DNA of 34,448 nucleotides from Magnetococcales bacterium (lineage in GTDB: Bacteria; Pseudomonadota; Magnetococcia; Magnetococcales; UBA8363), in assembly GCA_015660855.1 (NCBI GenBank), contig JACSDG010000071.1, positions 1-34,448 of the forward strand, read 5' to 3'. The notes below the pieces were generated by a model. The model was not told the origin of the DNA, searched no databases, and was given only the letters and a program-made list of their open reading frames with translations. The translations under genes and the position numbers were made by a program. Below, piece after piece: positions 25,795 to 33,530 of this stretch (the first letter of the stretch is position 1; each line of letters starts with the position of its first letter).

Positions 25795-26338
25795 CAGATA
25801 TTTATGTAACCGTTCTCAAAGTGTACGGGGAAGGAAAGTGGAAGGTGCGGCAGTGTCAGGTTACATTTAAATTCGCCGGTCTCGGAAAGTTTTCTAAAAG
25901 TGTATGGTGCCATGTCAGAATATATACTAGAATCAACAATTTTAAATTCATTAGCATCTAAACCTGAATTGTAACGTGAACGCTTTTTGCCTTATTAGTA
26001 CAATTCATCAACATAACAAGGCCAGAATACTTACAATACCCGTAATTTCTTTCCAGAAACCTTATTTTTAATTGATCTACAAAAACACCAGCAGACTCGC
26101 ACTTGTGTCAAAAGAATGCGATACATCTGCTGTAAAGGCGAAAAAATAGGCATTAAAATAAAAGTTAATTGTCGAAACACGAACCACCCCATTTATCCCA
26201 AACTTTTAGCCGACCCAGATTCTGGCAATCTAGCAGGTAGCGTGCTATCTGTCAAAAGGTCAAAATGCCGCTTAAGTTTTTAAATTATCTAGTATAATAT
26301 TTATTATCACAATGCGCCGTTTTTAAAGAATTCCGCAA
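25795..26338. other. AT-rich gene-free stretch left of the accessory region
   Basis: I see no supported gene in these ~540 bases. Composition drops sharply to AT-rich compared with miaA, marking the edge of the accessory region. A TATAAT (26293-26298) occurs with a poor -35 (TTAAGT, 26272-26277, 15-base spacer). GTAACCGTTC at 25805 echoes the start of the palindromic repeat but is not followed by the rest of it. Confidence 0.6.
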
Positions 26339-26380
26339 TTTCGGGGACACCCGACTAAATTTTTCGGAATTCCCGAAATT
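26339..26380 (+). repeat. Copy of the mobile-element end sequence (third copy)
   Basis: The sequence has TTTCGGGGACACCCGACTAA, then ATTTTTCGGAATTCCCGAAATT. It matches the end sequence at 33684-33735 (CCGGAGACACCCGACTAAAT... GGGAATCCCGGGAAATT). It is joined directly to the left copy of the DUF1640-like unit. Confidence 0.65.
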
Positions 26381-26913
26381 CCAAAGTCGCTTTGAGCACA
26401 CGCTTGATCGTTTCGAGGGTTGTCGGTTGCCCTTAACATGGGCAGCATTTTGTCTGTCGTTCGCTGGATGCTCGTGGTACGCTGTGATTGAATGTACTCT
26501 TGGAAGGAGATCTCCCCGTGAACACAGCCATGACGTTTGACACGTTGGCGTATGCCAAAAGATTGAAAGCTGTCGGATTCACCGAAGCCCAGGCAGAAGT
26601 TCAGGCTGAGACCATCGTTGAGTTGATGGAAGAGCGGCTGGCAACCAAGTTGGACATTGAAGTCGTAAGGCGCGACATGAAAGAAATGGAAACCGGACTC
26701 AAGCGCGACATGAAGGAACTTGATGCCGGCTTACAAGCCAAGATGAAGGAAATGGAAACCGGACTCAAGCGCGACATGAAGGAACTTGATGCCAGCTTAC
26801 AGGCCAAGATGAGGGAAATGGAGTTGCGTCTTACGCACAATCTGACCCTGCGCCTTGGCGGCATGATGGCCGCATCGGTGGTGATCGTGGCGGCACTGGT
26901 GAAGCTGCTTTGA
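26376..26913 (+). repeat. Long direct repeat, left copy
   Basis: From 26376 on, the sequence matches 34084 onward with only scattered substitutions, through the promoter/leader stretch and into the coiled-coil gene. The right copy runs off the window end. The repeats are about 7.7 kb apart and flank the seven-gene cassette. A stem GTTGCCC-TTAACAT-GGGCAGC in the leader is kept in both copies. Confidence 0.9.
26518..26913 (+). CDS. DUF1640-like coiled-coil membrane protein, left copy
   Basis: A 131-residue protein. The N-terminal domain (TFDTLAYAKRLKAVGFTEAQ, then VELMEERLATKLDIEVVRRD) resembles the bacterial DUF1640 family. This is followed by a pure coiled coil built from two 25-codon tandem units (MKEMETGLKRDMKELDAGLQ and its near copy) and a C-terminal membrane anchor (GGMMAASVVIVAALVKLL). 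The GTG at 26518 lies eight bases after AAGGAG; an in-frame ATG is four codons later. Family members are small membrane proteins often found in several copies near mobile DNA, and their role is unknown. A second copy begins at 34226. Confidence 0.8.
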   Translation: MNTAMTFDTLAYAKRLKAVGFTEAQAEVQAETIVELMEERLATKLDIEVVRRDMKEMETGLKRDMKELDAGLQAKMKEMETGLKRDMKELDASLQAKMREMELRLTHNLTLRLGGMMAASVVIVAALVKLL

Positions 26914-26948
26914 TTTCTGGGAGTGTAAACGGCATCCCGAGACAGAAA

Positions 26949-27074
26949 TACGTATCTACTTCGCTCAAGTGAAATGTTGATATTGCTGTAAATTTTTGCC
27001 TCTTGCTGCAAGCAAGCATCCTTGTTTTATTTCAAACAGTTAACTTTATTCAGCTTGAGCGAAATGGATACGTA
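26949..27074 (+). mobile_element. MITE-like inverted-repeat element, left
   Basis: A 126-base element with 21-base terminal inverted repeats at 26949-26969 (TACGTATCTACTTCGCTCAA..) and 27054-27074, two mismatches, and no coding capacity. It belongs to the same family as the element at 33736-33866. An outer, less perfect inverted sequence (ATCCCGAGAC / GTTTCCGGAATT) extends the ends. On its right side it continues to 27123 in the GGAATTCCGGAGACAC end sequence (read on the minus strand). Confidence 0.75.
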
Positions 27075-27131
27075 GTTTCCGGAATTCCCCCGCAATAATT
27101 TGGTGTTGTGTCTCCGGAATTCCATGGATTT

Positions 27132-27881
27132 TTATTCAAGCACCATGAATGAGGTTCTTGGGGCAAAGGGGAGGCGCTGCAAACGACTCTCCCGTATATT
27201 CATGATTTCCTTCACAGCGATGCTTTCTCCCGGAAAATTGGGATCATTCAACTCGTCAAACCCAATCACAGCTCCTTTGGGCATCAAAGGTAGGATTCGT
27301 TTCAAGCAGTGGCGTGTTGGTTCATAAATATCCAGGTCAAAGTAGGCAAGTGCTACTAAAGTTTCCGGGTGTTTGTCAAGAAAGACATCAAGAGTTTGTG
27401 TAACATCTCCTTTGACCAATTCAAATTTTTGCAAATGAGCGATCGGACTTTGGGCCTCCTGTAGCATAAGAATGTCGGCAAGTTCGTTTTCATAGCCCTC
27501 CGTAACCCCATAGGCACCATTGCTTATCACATTGTTTGATCCATCTTTTTCATGAACGCTGGGAAAACCAGAAAACGTATCAAACCCAATAATTTTACGT
27601 GTATAGTTAAACGGTTCAAACACACCTCGAAATGCAGAAAATGCCGCCATATTCCGCCCCCAACGCACTCCAAATTCCATGATATTTCCATGAACTGGCA
27701 ACATTTCCTTGTAGATATGTAACAGAAACAGGTAATGACTCCAGGTTTGTCGGTCCATAAATAAACCAAGATTTTTAATCTGTTCGTCCTTAGGAATAGG
27801 AGTTAGATCCAATTTGGATTGAAGGTGGTCCCTCGTTTCTCTCTCGGAACTTCTGGATAGAGTATTCAATACTTTAAACAT
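27132..27881 (-). CDS. TylF/MycF-type SAM-dependent O-methyltransferase
   Basis: A 249-residue protein. The SAM-binding segments are MEFGVRWG (68-75) and GFDTFSGFP (99-107), followed by LVKGDV and the metal-site FDLDIYEPT (181-189) with IGFDE (206-210). This pattern belongs to the TylF/MycF family, which methylates sugar hydroxyls on macrolides and polysaccharides, usually with Mg2+. The ATG at 27881 has GGGAAG five bases upstream; an in-frame extension to 27950 is rejected. It is the last gene of the leftward cassette, separated by 367 bases from the acyltransferase gene. By context it would methylate the acyl group or the sugar made by the cassette. Confidence 0.85.
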   Translation of the reverse strand: MFKVLNTLSRSSERETRDHLQSKLDLTPIPKDEQIKNLGLFMDRQTWSHYLFLLHIYKEMLPVHGNIMEFGVRWGRNMAAFSAFRGVFEPFNYTRKIIGFDTFSGFPSVHEKDGSNNVISNGAYGVTEGYENELADILMLQEAQSPIAHLQKFELVKGDVTQTLDVFLDKHPETLVALAYFDLDIYEPTRHCLKRILPLMPKGAVIGFDELNDPNFPGESIAVKEIMNIRESRLQRLPFAPRTSFMVLE

Positions 27882-28248
27882 AGCACTTCCCGTTGATATT
27901 GGGTATGAGTGAACACATAAGGATAACCATCCAGCAAATTTAACCACCAAGCCACAGATGAGGATACTTACTCTTTTGGAACAGCGTCAATTGAGGATGA
28001 TAAACTCATTGGTAGAGAAAAATGTAGAGCACAGGCAATTTGTCTCTGGCAATTCCAGAAACAAGCAAATGTGCCGCAATTTTTTTCTGCACAGCAAGGG
28101 ACAGAGAGGAACGTGGACGGAACGAAAACAAAACCTACATGGTGTCCCACGAAGCCAGATTTGGAGGCTCCAGAATTTTCCGGACGACCAAACCAACGCA
28201 CCATTTTTGGATGGCGCACCTGTCCTGATAAAGCATTAGATTAATATT
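27882..28248. other. Gene-free gap inside the cassette
   Basis: A 367-base gap between the methyltransferase and acyltransferase genes. Open frames exist on both strands (for example 27968-28219, minus) but their composition is Cys/Phe/Ser-rich noise with no ribosome site, and I see no repeat or RNA here. It may be a decayed gene or a promoter region for the methyltransferase. Confidence 0.5.
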
Positions 28249-29082
28249 TTATGACCAATCTCCAGAAACAACACAATAGGCCGGGTTTTTTATCGTCTCC
28301 CTTGTAAAGACATCAATACAATCAGAAACAGAAGTCATCCTGGACTCGTAGAAACCAAAAGGTTTTTGGATAAGTTTGTTTTGCCTCTTCAATTCCAAAC
28401 CAAAAGGATTAAAAACCTCTTTCACCGGGAATCCCATCGCAGTTGTCGGTGGCGTTCCATTGATCATTTCATACTCCTGAGGATCAAGGAAACGAACAAG
28501 TTGTGTTACTACCCGACCGGACCCTTCTGGATCCCTGAATATTTTTTCATATCTATGGGGTACCATCATTTTTTGCTGCACATAATGAATCAATGTGCAA
28601 CGAAACAGGCAATCCTTAAATGCGCCGCCAAGCAACAACAAGAAAGCCCGGTTTTCTTCTCCGTAATGCGCAATGCGTCCAAAGACAGATTGTTCGCCAA
28701 AGCATGAATCGTCATTGTCCAACATGGCGTCAACCAAATCGGCGTTATGGGAAGTACGCAAAGCGGCAACAGAAAAATTTGGATTATTGCTGCGCACAAA
28801 CTCCTTCTCTCGCCACACACTATCAGCATAAATTCCCATATCTGGGCAAGAAGTCCTCTGGTGATCCCAGGGTTGTTGATTGCACCAGCTGTATGAAAAC
28901 GTGGGAACAAAAAGAACACCCTTTGGAATGGCAGCTCTAAAGGCGTTAGTAATATCCTGCAAACCATTTTCAAGTCGTCCAAGTCCCCAAATTCCAGAAA
29001 ACAGAAAAACCAGGTCGCTATCTCTAAGCTCCAGATCTTCAATCAAGTGACGGGCAAGTGAGTGAGAATTTGTCGTAATCAC
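28249..29082 (-). CDS. AAC(3)-family N-acyltransferase
   Basis: A 277-residue protein of the aminoglycoside N(3)-acetyltransferase family. Recognisable parts are FVPTFSYSW (58-66), MGIYADSVWREKEFVRS (82-98), a LLLLGGAF segment (148-155) followed by TLIHYVQ with His166 at the place of the family's active-site His, and VPHRYE. In antibiotic-resistance members the stretch after VRS usually reads xHPTHS; here it is NNPNFS. Members outside resistance acylate amino sugars, and the neighbours here (ACP, acyl ligase, methyltransferase) suggest transfer of an acyl group from ACP or CoA. GTG start with AAAGGA five bases upstream. Drug resistance is unlikely from context. Confidence 0.8.
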   Translation of the reverse strand: MITTNSHSLARHLIEDLELRDSDLVFLFSGIWGLGRLENGLQDITNAFRAAIPKGVLFVPTFSYSWCNQQPWDHQRTSCPDMGIYADSVWREKEFVRSNNPNFSVAALRTSHNADLVDAMLDNDDSCFGEQSVFGRIAHYGEENRAFLLLLGGAFKDCLFRCTLIHYVQQKMMVPHRYEKIFRDPEGSGRVVTQLVRFLDPQEYEMINGTPPTTAMGFPVKEVFNPFGLELKRQNKLIQKPFGFYESRMTSVSDCIDVFTRETIKNPAYCVVSGDWS

Positions 29083-29229
29083 GACTATCCTTTAACTAAT
29101 ATGACCAAATAAAACTTACATCTGACAAAAGTTTAACAACGCGCAATCCCACATTTTTGGAACTTCCCAGCCAAATCCAAAATCTTGCAGGGACTTTACA
29201 CTTTTTTTATATATTTATAGCGTCATTTT

Positions 29230-29616
29230 TCACGCAAGTATATTAAACTCAACCATGCCAATATTTCGAATTTGGTAAAACGTTATCATGCCACACTCCA
29301 GAGATCCAGAGGATTCTGGAAAAGTTAAGCGGAATCCCAAGTGTTTTTTTGTTAGAAAATCGTGGATCTGATTCATATGCTCCATGGAATCCACTTGGTA
29401 GCACACATGGTGGAAACCAAGTGGATATTTCACCGCCCGTCCCTCTCTAAGGATATATTCTTGGTAAAGGCCAAGCAACTGGTCCTTTACAAAAAGGACA
29501 CGAACCCCTTGGAGTTCATCGAAGATAAAAGATCTTCCCGCCATCTTTTCCAGTATCGGGATCTTATCCTCCTCAATGACAACCCCAAGATGATGTTTTT
29601 TTAGTCTATCCAGCAT
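29230..29616 (-). CDS. VOC-superfamily protein (glyoxalase/epimerase-like)
   Basis: A 128-residue protein with two beta-alpha-beta-beta modules. Candidate metal ligands are His8 or His9 (KKHHLGVVI), Gln52 or Glu53, His69 or His70 (GFHHVCYQVDS) and Glu123 (MVEFNIL). This order (H, Q/E, H, E) is that of methylmalonyl-CoA epimerase and glyoxalase I, so an isomerase acting on an acyl thioester or hydroxy acid is possible. The ribosome site is weak. It sits 27 bases after the phosphatase gene and 147 before the acyltransferase gene, within the cassette. The substrate cannot be named. Confidence 0.75.
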   Translation of the reverse strand: MLDRLKKHHLGVVIEEDKIPILEKMAGRSFIFDELQGVRVLFVKDQLLGLYQEYILREGRAVKYPLGFHHVCYQVDSMEHMNQIHDFLTKKHLGFRLTFPESSGSLECGMITFYQIRNIGMVEFNILA

Positions 29617-29643
29617 ATATTCAGGCCGAAGGCATTTGGGCTG

Positions 29644-30492
29644 TTAATTTTTCTCGCTAAACACGGAATCATGATTCAACACATCTGCAAGTTCTCTGGA
29701 TATATCATGATTGCAGCTAATGACAACCTGACCACCGTCTAAACTTTGGATATCGTTGCCTTGGAAATCACTAACGACCCCACCAGATCCCCGGATTATG
29801 GGAATGGCAGCTGCGATATCATACGGTTCCACTTTATTCCAGATTCTCGCATCAAAATTACCGAGGGCCACCATGACAGTATCAAATGCTGCCGATCCTG
29901 TAATTCTTGTCGTGAATGTTTTTCGTGTTAAACGCTCGAAACGTTCAATCGCATCAGGGCCGAATTTATAGAACTGATTGTCGTAGGCAACCAGAGCTTC
30001 GCCGAGGGTAATCCGTGAAGATGTAGACGTGTCTACGGTACAAACAGGACTGACCATGCGGGTCGAAATTCCATTCCCTAGACAAAAAACCATAAAATCC
30101 AGTACGGGAAGGTAAATAAAACTAGATAAGGGAACGCACTCAGGACTCACATGGGTTACAGAAATACCCCATTCAGGAATACCGAAATAATAATTATGGG
30201 TACCGTCAAGTGGGTCAATAATAAATTTAGCCCTTGGATCATCTCTGAACCGATAAAAGTCAGGCATCTCTTCTGAGTATATGCCAAAATCAGGAAAAAG
30301 CCCACTCAATTCTTCCACAAGAATCTTTTCCACCATAAGATCCTCTTCAAGGACAAGCTCATGGGGGGATTTAACATTAAAACCTTTCATTCGATGGCCC
30401 AATGGAACCAAATACCGTTCCTCAAACCTTGACTTCAAGATCGAGCCAGAATGCCGCATGGCGGTGATAACATCATTTTGCCATTTTAGCAC
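29644..30492 (-). CDS. Inositol-monophosphatase-family phosphatase
   Basis: A 282-residue Mg2+-dependent sugar/polyol phosphatase. The metal site is complete: Asp51 (VLEEDL), SEE at 73-75, IIDPLDGTHN (91-100) and EPYDIAAA (222-229). GSAAFDTVMVALGNFDARIW precedes the last motif as in the family. Members dephosphorylate inositol phosphate, nucleotide 3'-phosphates (CysQ), fructose bisphosphate or histidinol phosphate, so the substrate is open. GTG start with GAAAGG seven bases upstream; the gene overlaps the acyl-ligase end by 20 bases, so the two are coupled. In the cassette it could remove the phosphate from a short polyol acid before it is activated by the ligase. Confidence 0.88.
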   Translation of the reverse strand: MLKWQNDVITAMRHSGSILKSRFEERYLVPLGHRMKGFNVKSPHELVLEEDLMVEKILVEELSGLFPDFGIYSEEMPDFYRFRDDPRAKFIIDPLDGTHNYYFGIPEWGISVTHVSPECVPLSSFIYLPVLDFMVFCLGNGISTRMVSPVCTVDTSTSSRITLGEALVAYDNQFYKFGPDAIERFERLTRKTFTTRITGSAAFDTVMVALGNFDARIWNKVEPYDIAAAIPIIRGSGGVVSDFQGNDIQSLDGGQVVISCNHDISRELADVLNHDSVFSEKN

Positions 30493-31906
30493 GGATTACC
30501 TTTCGAAGAAGTTTGCCACTGTGAGTTTTCGGAATCTCGTCAACAACCTGAAATTGCGATGGGATTTTGTAACTGGAAAGATTCTCGGTACAGACACGAT
30601 GTACACGTTGCTCAAGACCGTGTACAAGTTCGGGAGACTTTGCGACAAGAGCTGCAACAACAACCTCTCCATGAATGGGATCTGGACGACCAACAACAGC
30701 GCATTCAAGAACATCTGTACACCGATAGATGATTTCTTCGATTTCAGCGGGAACAATATTGATACCGGACTTGATAATAAGATCTTTTTTTCGATCAGTA
30801 AAATAAAAGCGTCCTGCTCGCACCTCTCCAAGGTCGCCAGTTTGAAACCAACCATTCTGAACCACCTCATTATACAAAGCCTGGTTTTTGTAATATCCCA
30901 CAAAAACGTTGCGGCCTTTGAGGAGAATTTCACCATCTTCGGCGATACGGCATTGATTAACATCGAGCGGTTTACCAATAGATCCCGGCTCCCAATTTGA
31001 TTCTCTGGGATCATCAATGTGAGACGGACCGGTTTCTGATAAACCATAAAGGTTAGCGGTCTTAATCCCATATTGTTGGATAAACCGGACCTGAGAGTCC
31101 AAATCGAGTGTAGATGAACCACATCCAATAAATTCCATTGACGCCAGATCCAAATTTTTAACGTTGTGCTGAAGACGAATCAGCATACGCAACACCGATG
31201 GAACCAGTTCCGTGTAGTTGATCGCATATCGCTCTAAAACATTAAAAAAGTTGTTCCTGAGTTGATCAAATCCACGGGAAATTATCAATGGCCCACCACT
31301 AAAAAGAGCCGGAAGGATATTATAATTTATGGAAGCGGTATGGCCAAATGGCAGAAAGGCAAATTGCCGAGTTTCCCCGGTAAAACCAAATCCCCTGTTG
31401 ATGGATGAAATTAGATGGAGATTATTGTCATGAGAATAGAGAACCCCCTTGGGATTTCCTGTGGTGCCAGAAGAATAATAAAGTGCGGCAATATCATCAT
31501 CCGTAGTTCTAAGTTTCGGTTCCTGTCCCATTTCGGTAAGTTGACTAGGTGTGATAACCCGGTATTGATTAGCAAACCTCTGCTGCAGATCTTGTCGGTC
31601 GGTTACTACCAACGTAGGTTGCACATACTCTAGTATACGTGCCAGTTCCCCGGCTTCGACAAAATATGGAACGGGATTAAAAATATTCCGACATTTCACC
31701 ACCCCAATGTAACAGGCCAAATACTCAATACTGTTAGGGAGTATAACCGTAACCACATGTTGTTCTACGTTTTGTAAAAGGGGATAATAGCGTCTGGCCT
31801 CTTTAACCAAGTCTTGATAACGCAAAATTCGTCCACTCTCCACTTCTGTGACCTGGGAAGAAGACGACGACAACTTCTCATTCAAAGACTCAATCCATGC
31901 GGACAT
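30473..31906 (-). CDS. AMP-forming acyl/amino-acid ligase (ANL family)
   Basis: A 477-residue adenylating enzyme. Motifs in order are YSSGTTGNPKG (144-154, phosphate loop), YGLSETG (287-293), TGDLG (356-360), the hinge DRKKDLIIKSGINIVP and the C-terminal catalytic Lys465 in THSGKLLRK. It activates a carboxylic acid as acyl-AMP and passes it to a thiol. The ACP gene ends only seven bases before its ATG, so the acceptor is most likely that free-standing ACP rather than CoA. The length is slightly shorter than typical CoA ligases (500-550). The acid it selects cannot be read from sequence by eye. Confidence 0.9.
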   Translation of the reverse strand: MSAWIESLNEKLSSSSSQVTEVESGRILRYQDLVKEARRYYPLLQNVEQHVVTVILPNSIEYLACYIGVVKCRNIFNPVPYFVEAGELARILEYVQPTLVVTDRQDLQQRFANQYRVITPSQLTEMGQEPKLRTTDDDIAALYYSSGTTGNPKGVLYSHDNNLHLISSINRGFGFTGETRQFAFLPFGHTASINYNILPALFSGGPLIISRGFDQLRNNFFNVLERYAINYTELVPSVLRMLIRLQHNVKNLDLASMEFIGCGSSTLDLDSQVRFIQQYGIKTANLYGLSETGPSHIDDPRESNWEPGSIGKPLDVNQCRIAEDGEILLKGRNVFVGYYKNQALYNEVVQNGWFQTGDLGEVRAGRFYFTDRKKDLIIKSGINIVPAEIEEIIYRCTDVLECAVVGRPDPIHGEVVVAALVAKSPELVHGLEQRVHRVCTENLSSYKIPSQFQVVDEIPKTHSGKLLRKVIRAKMAK

Positions 31907-31913
31907 AACAAAC

Positions 31914-32162
31914 CTACGATTCTTTGCAAGATAGCTGACGTTTTATTTCCCCGAAAATCTTCTCAATGGAATCAAACAATACCACATTGTCAGCAGTTAC
32001 CAAAATACCAAAAGTATCTTCGAGTTTGGCTACAATTGACATAAACGCCATGGAATCCCACTGAGGGACATTATCTTGTGAAGCACTATCAGAAATGTGT
32101 TCCAAAGATAGTTCCTCTTTAATAACCAATTTTATCTTTTCAATAATTATAGAATCATTCAT
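31914..32162 (-). CDS. Acyl carrier protein
   Basis: An 82-residue free-standing carrier protein. The 4'-phosphopantetheine attachment site is Ser37 in QWDSMAFMS, followed by the acidic helix II/III region (KLEDTFGILVTADNV, FDSIEKIFGEI). It differs from FabD/FabF-type ACP (normally GADSLDTVE), so it is a dedicated carrier and not housekeeping AcpP. The ATG at 32162 has no good ribosome site; an in-frame extension to 32306 would read through the palindromic repeat and is rejected. The adjacent ligase is the probable loading enzyme. Confidence 0.88.
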   Translation of the reverse strand: MNDSIIIEKIKLVIKEELSLEHISDSASQDNVPQWDSMAFMSIVAKLEDTFGILVTADNVVLFDSIEKIFGEIKRQLSCKES

Positions 32163-32221
32163 AGAGTGACCAGGATTAAATTTCCAAGGAGCGTTATCAG
32201 CCGAGACGAGACTCTTCCATC

Positions 32222-32346
32222 GTAACCGTTCACCCCCCCCCCTTTTTTTTAGGTTGAAACTATTGCGGGGGTTCGGGGGGGAGAACCTCCCCCCGGACCC
32301 CCGCAATACTTTTAAAGAAAAAAAGGCGGGGGGACTGAACGGTTAC
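32222..32346. repeat. Large palindromic repeat (full copy)
   Basis: A 125-base near-palindrome. GTAACCGTTCA at the left faces TGAACGGTTAC at the right. Between them, C-run/T-run and A-run/G-run arms and ATTGCGGGGGTTCGG / CCGGACCCCCGCAAT pair around a CGGGGGGGAGAACCTCCCCC centre. A half copy lies at 2649-2704, and its inner GGGGGTCCGGGGGGGA core is shared with the R1-R6 family. It separates the GAPDH-like gene from the ACP gene. Confidence 0.88.
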
Positions 32347-32417
32347 CTTCCATCATTAGGCAAAATCCTGCAATGTGGATGTAAAGTACAGGTTTTAAGA
32401 ATCACACCAATCGTGGA

Positions 32418-33425
32418 TCAGGCAAATAATCGCGACTTCGCCATAAAATTTACTAAATCAAAATATCTATTGACCGAGTTTTCGTTATCAAAATAGCCTT
32501 GTAGATATAAATTGCCATCTAACAAACGTACACCGCTACGAACAATTACCGCAGAAAATGATGTCAATTTATGAACTTCCGGCCCCCGATCCACTGCATC
32601 TATGCCATAAAGATGCTGCAAAGGACCATCAACGACTGCCCGGTCCAAAGTACTTAGAATTTCATCCACATTGCATGGAACTCTTTCAAGAGCAAAGCGA
32701 AAATCAATCATAGAAACGCCTGTATAAGGGACTACCGTATAGTTGACGATAAAATTTTTTCCTGGAGTCAAAAATCCCAACAGGGCAGCACCCGACCTTT
32801 CTAACGTACAAAACTTACGTAGCAAAGTATGGTTTGACGGATCTTCAAGGCGGTATTCCTGAATATTGTGAATTACATTAACATCGCTGTTTCTTATCCC
32901 AAACCGTTGGTGAATAAAGTCCGCCAAAGGAACATATCCATTCACAGTACACGATCCGTAGGAGATCACTTCACCTGGCTGAAAAGAAACCTTTTCGTGA
33001 TTAAACCCGTAGACCACCGTCTGATCAGCATCCCACGACGTAGCGGAGATGACAACCTGCTTGGTCATCCCCTTAAAATAAACTTGGCAATCCCTCTTCA
33101 GAGTGTTTTTCCCGCTGCATTCCAACACAATGTCCGTTTGCCCAATCCAAGGACAATCCTTGTATGGTGACATTGAAAAAATAACCGTATTTTTTTCTCC
33201 ATTCGGATTCGTGAACGTTACTTCGTTATTACATTTGCTTATTTTATAAGTCTTCGCTATTTGAACGTAGCGATCTGTATATATAATTTCTAGGATACGA
33301 TCCAGGGTCAAGAAGTCATCATTGATTCGCACAATTCTGAAATTGGTATGACTACTCCGATCCAACCAATATTTAAGCAAGTGCAAACCAAACCGACCAA
33401 AACCGTTCATTCCCGCATAGACCAT
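32418..33425 (-). CDS. Glyceraldehyde-3-phosphate dehydrogenase-like protein
   Basis: A 335-residue protein with the GAPDH fold. It has NAD loop NGFGRFG (7-13), RINDD (33-37), catalytic Cys159 in SYGSCTVN and His186 at the canonical +27 distance, and a C-terminal FDNENSVNRYFDLV matching the usual DNEWGYSNRVVDL. It departs from glycolytic enzymes in the S-loop, which is about ten residues shorter. The usual RVPT, whose Arg binds substrate phosphate, reads VVPY (231-234), and the TGAAKAV segment reads SGAALLG. The thiol chemistry is kept but phosphate recognition is probably lost. The ATG at 33425 has GGGGA seven bases upstream (an in-frame TTG at 33437 is rejected). It is the first gene of the leftward cassette. 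It is not expected to be the glycolytic copy. Confidence 0.85.
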   Translation of the reverse strand: MVYAGMNGFGRFGLHLLKYWLDRSSHTNFRIVRINDDFLTLDRILEIIYTDRYVQIAKTYKISKCNNEVTFTNPNGEKNTVIFSMSPYKDCPWIGQTDIVLECSGKNTLKRDCQVYFKGMTKQVVISATSWDADQTVVYGFNHEKVSFQPGEVISYGSCTVNGYVPLADFIHQRFGIRNSDVNVIHNIQEYRLEDPSNHTLLRKFCTLERSGAALLGFLTPGKNFIVNYTVVPYTGVSMIDFRFALERVPCNVDEILSTLDRAVVDGPLQHLYGIDAVDRGPEVHKLTSFSAVIVRSGVRLLDGNLYLQGYFDNENSVNRYFDLVNFMAKSRLFA

Positions 33426-33530
33426 CACTGTCCCCAAAGTGACTTATATTTCATACAAATCAAGCATTTACTACCGCACACTCTTGAACACGACATACAT
33501 TTTTCCCAATCTCCCACCATTATGAGAGCC

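Noticed and set aside
25801-25860. Possible third copy of the GTAACCGTTC palindrome
   Set aside because: Only the first ten bases match and the GC-rich arms are absent.
27968-28219. 83-codon minus-strand frame in the cassette gap
   Set aside because: It is rich in Cys, Phe and Ser, has no ribosome site and resembles no family I know. The gap is better left unannotated.
28249-29082. Aminoglycoside resistance gene
   Set aside because: The family match is real, but the altered motif and biosynthetic neighbours (ACP, ligase, methyltransferase) fit sugar acylation better than drug resistance.
32163-32306. N-terminal extension of the ACP
   Set aside because: It would be encoded by the palindromic repeat and contains no carrier-protein sequence.
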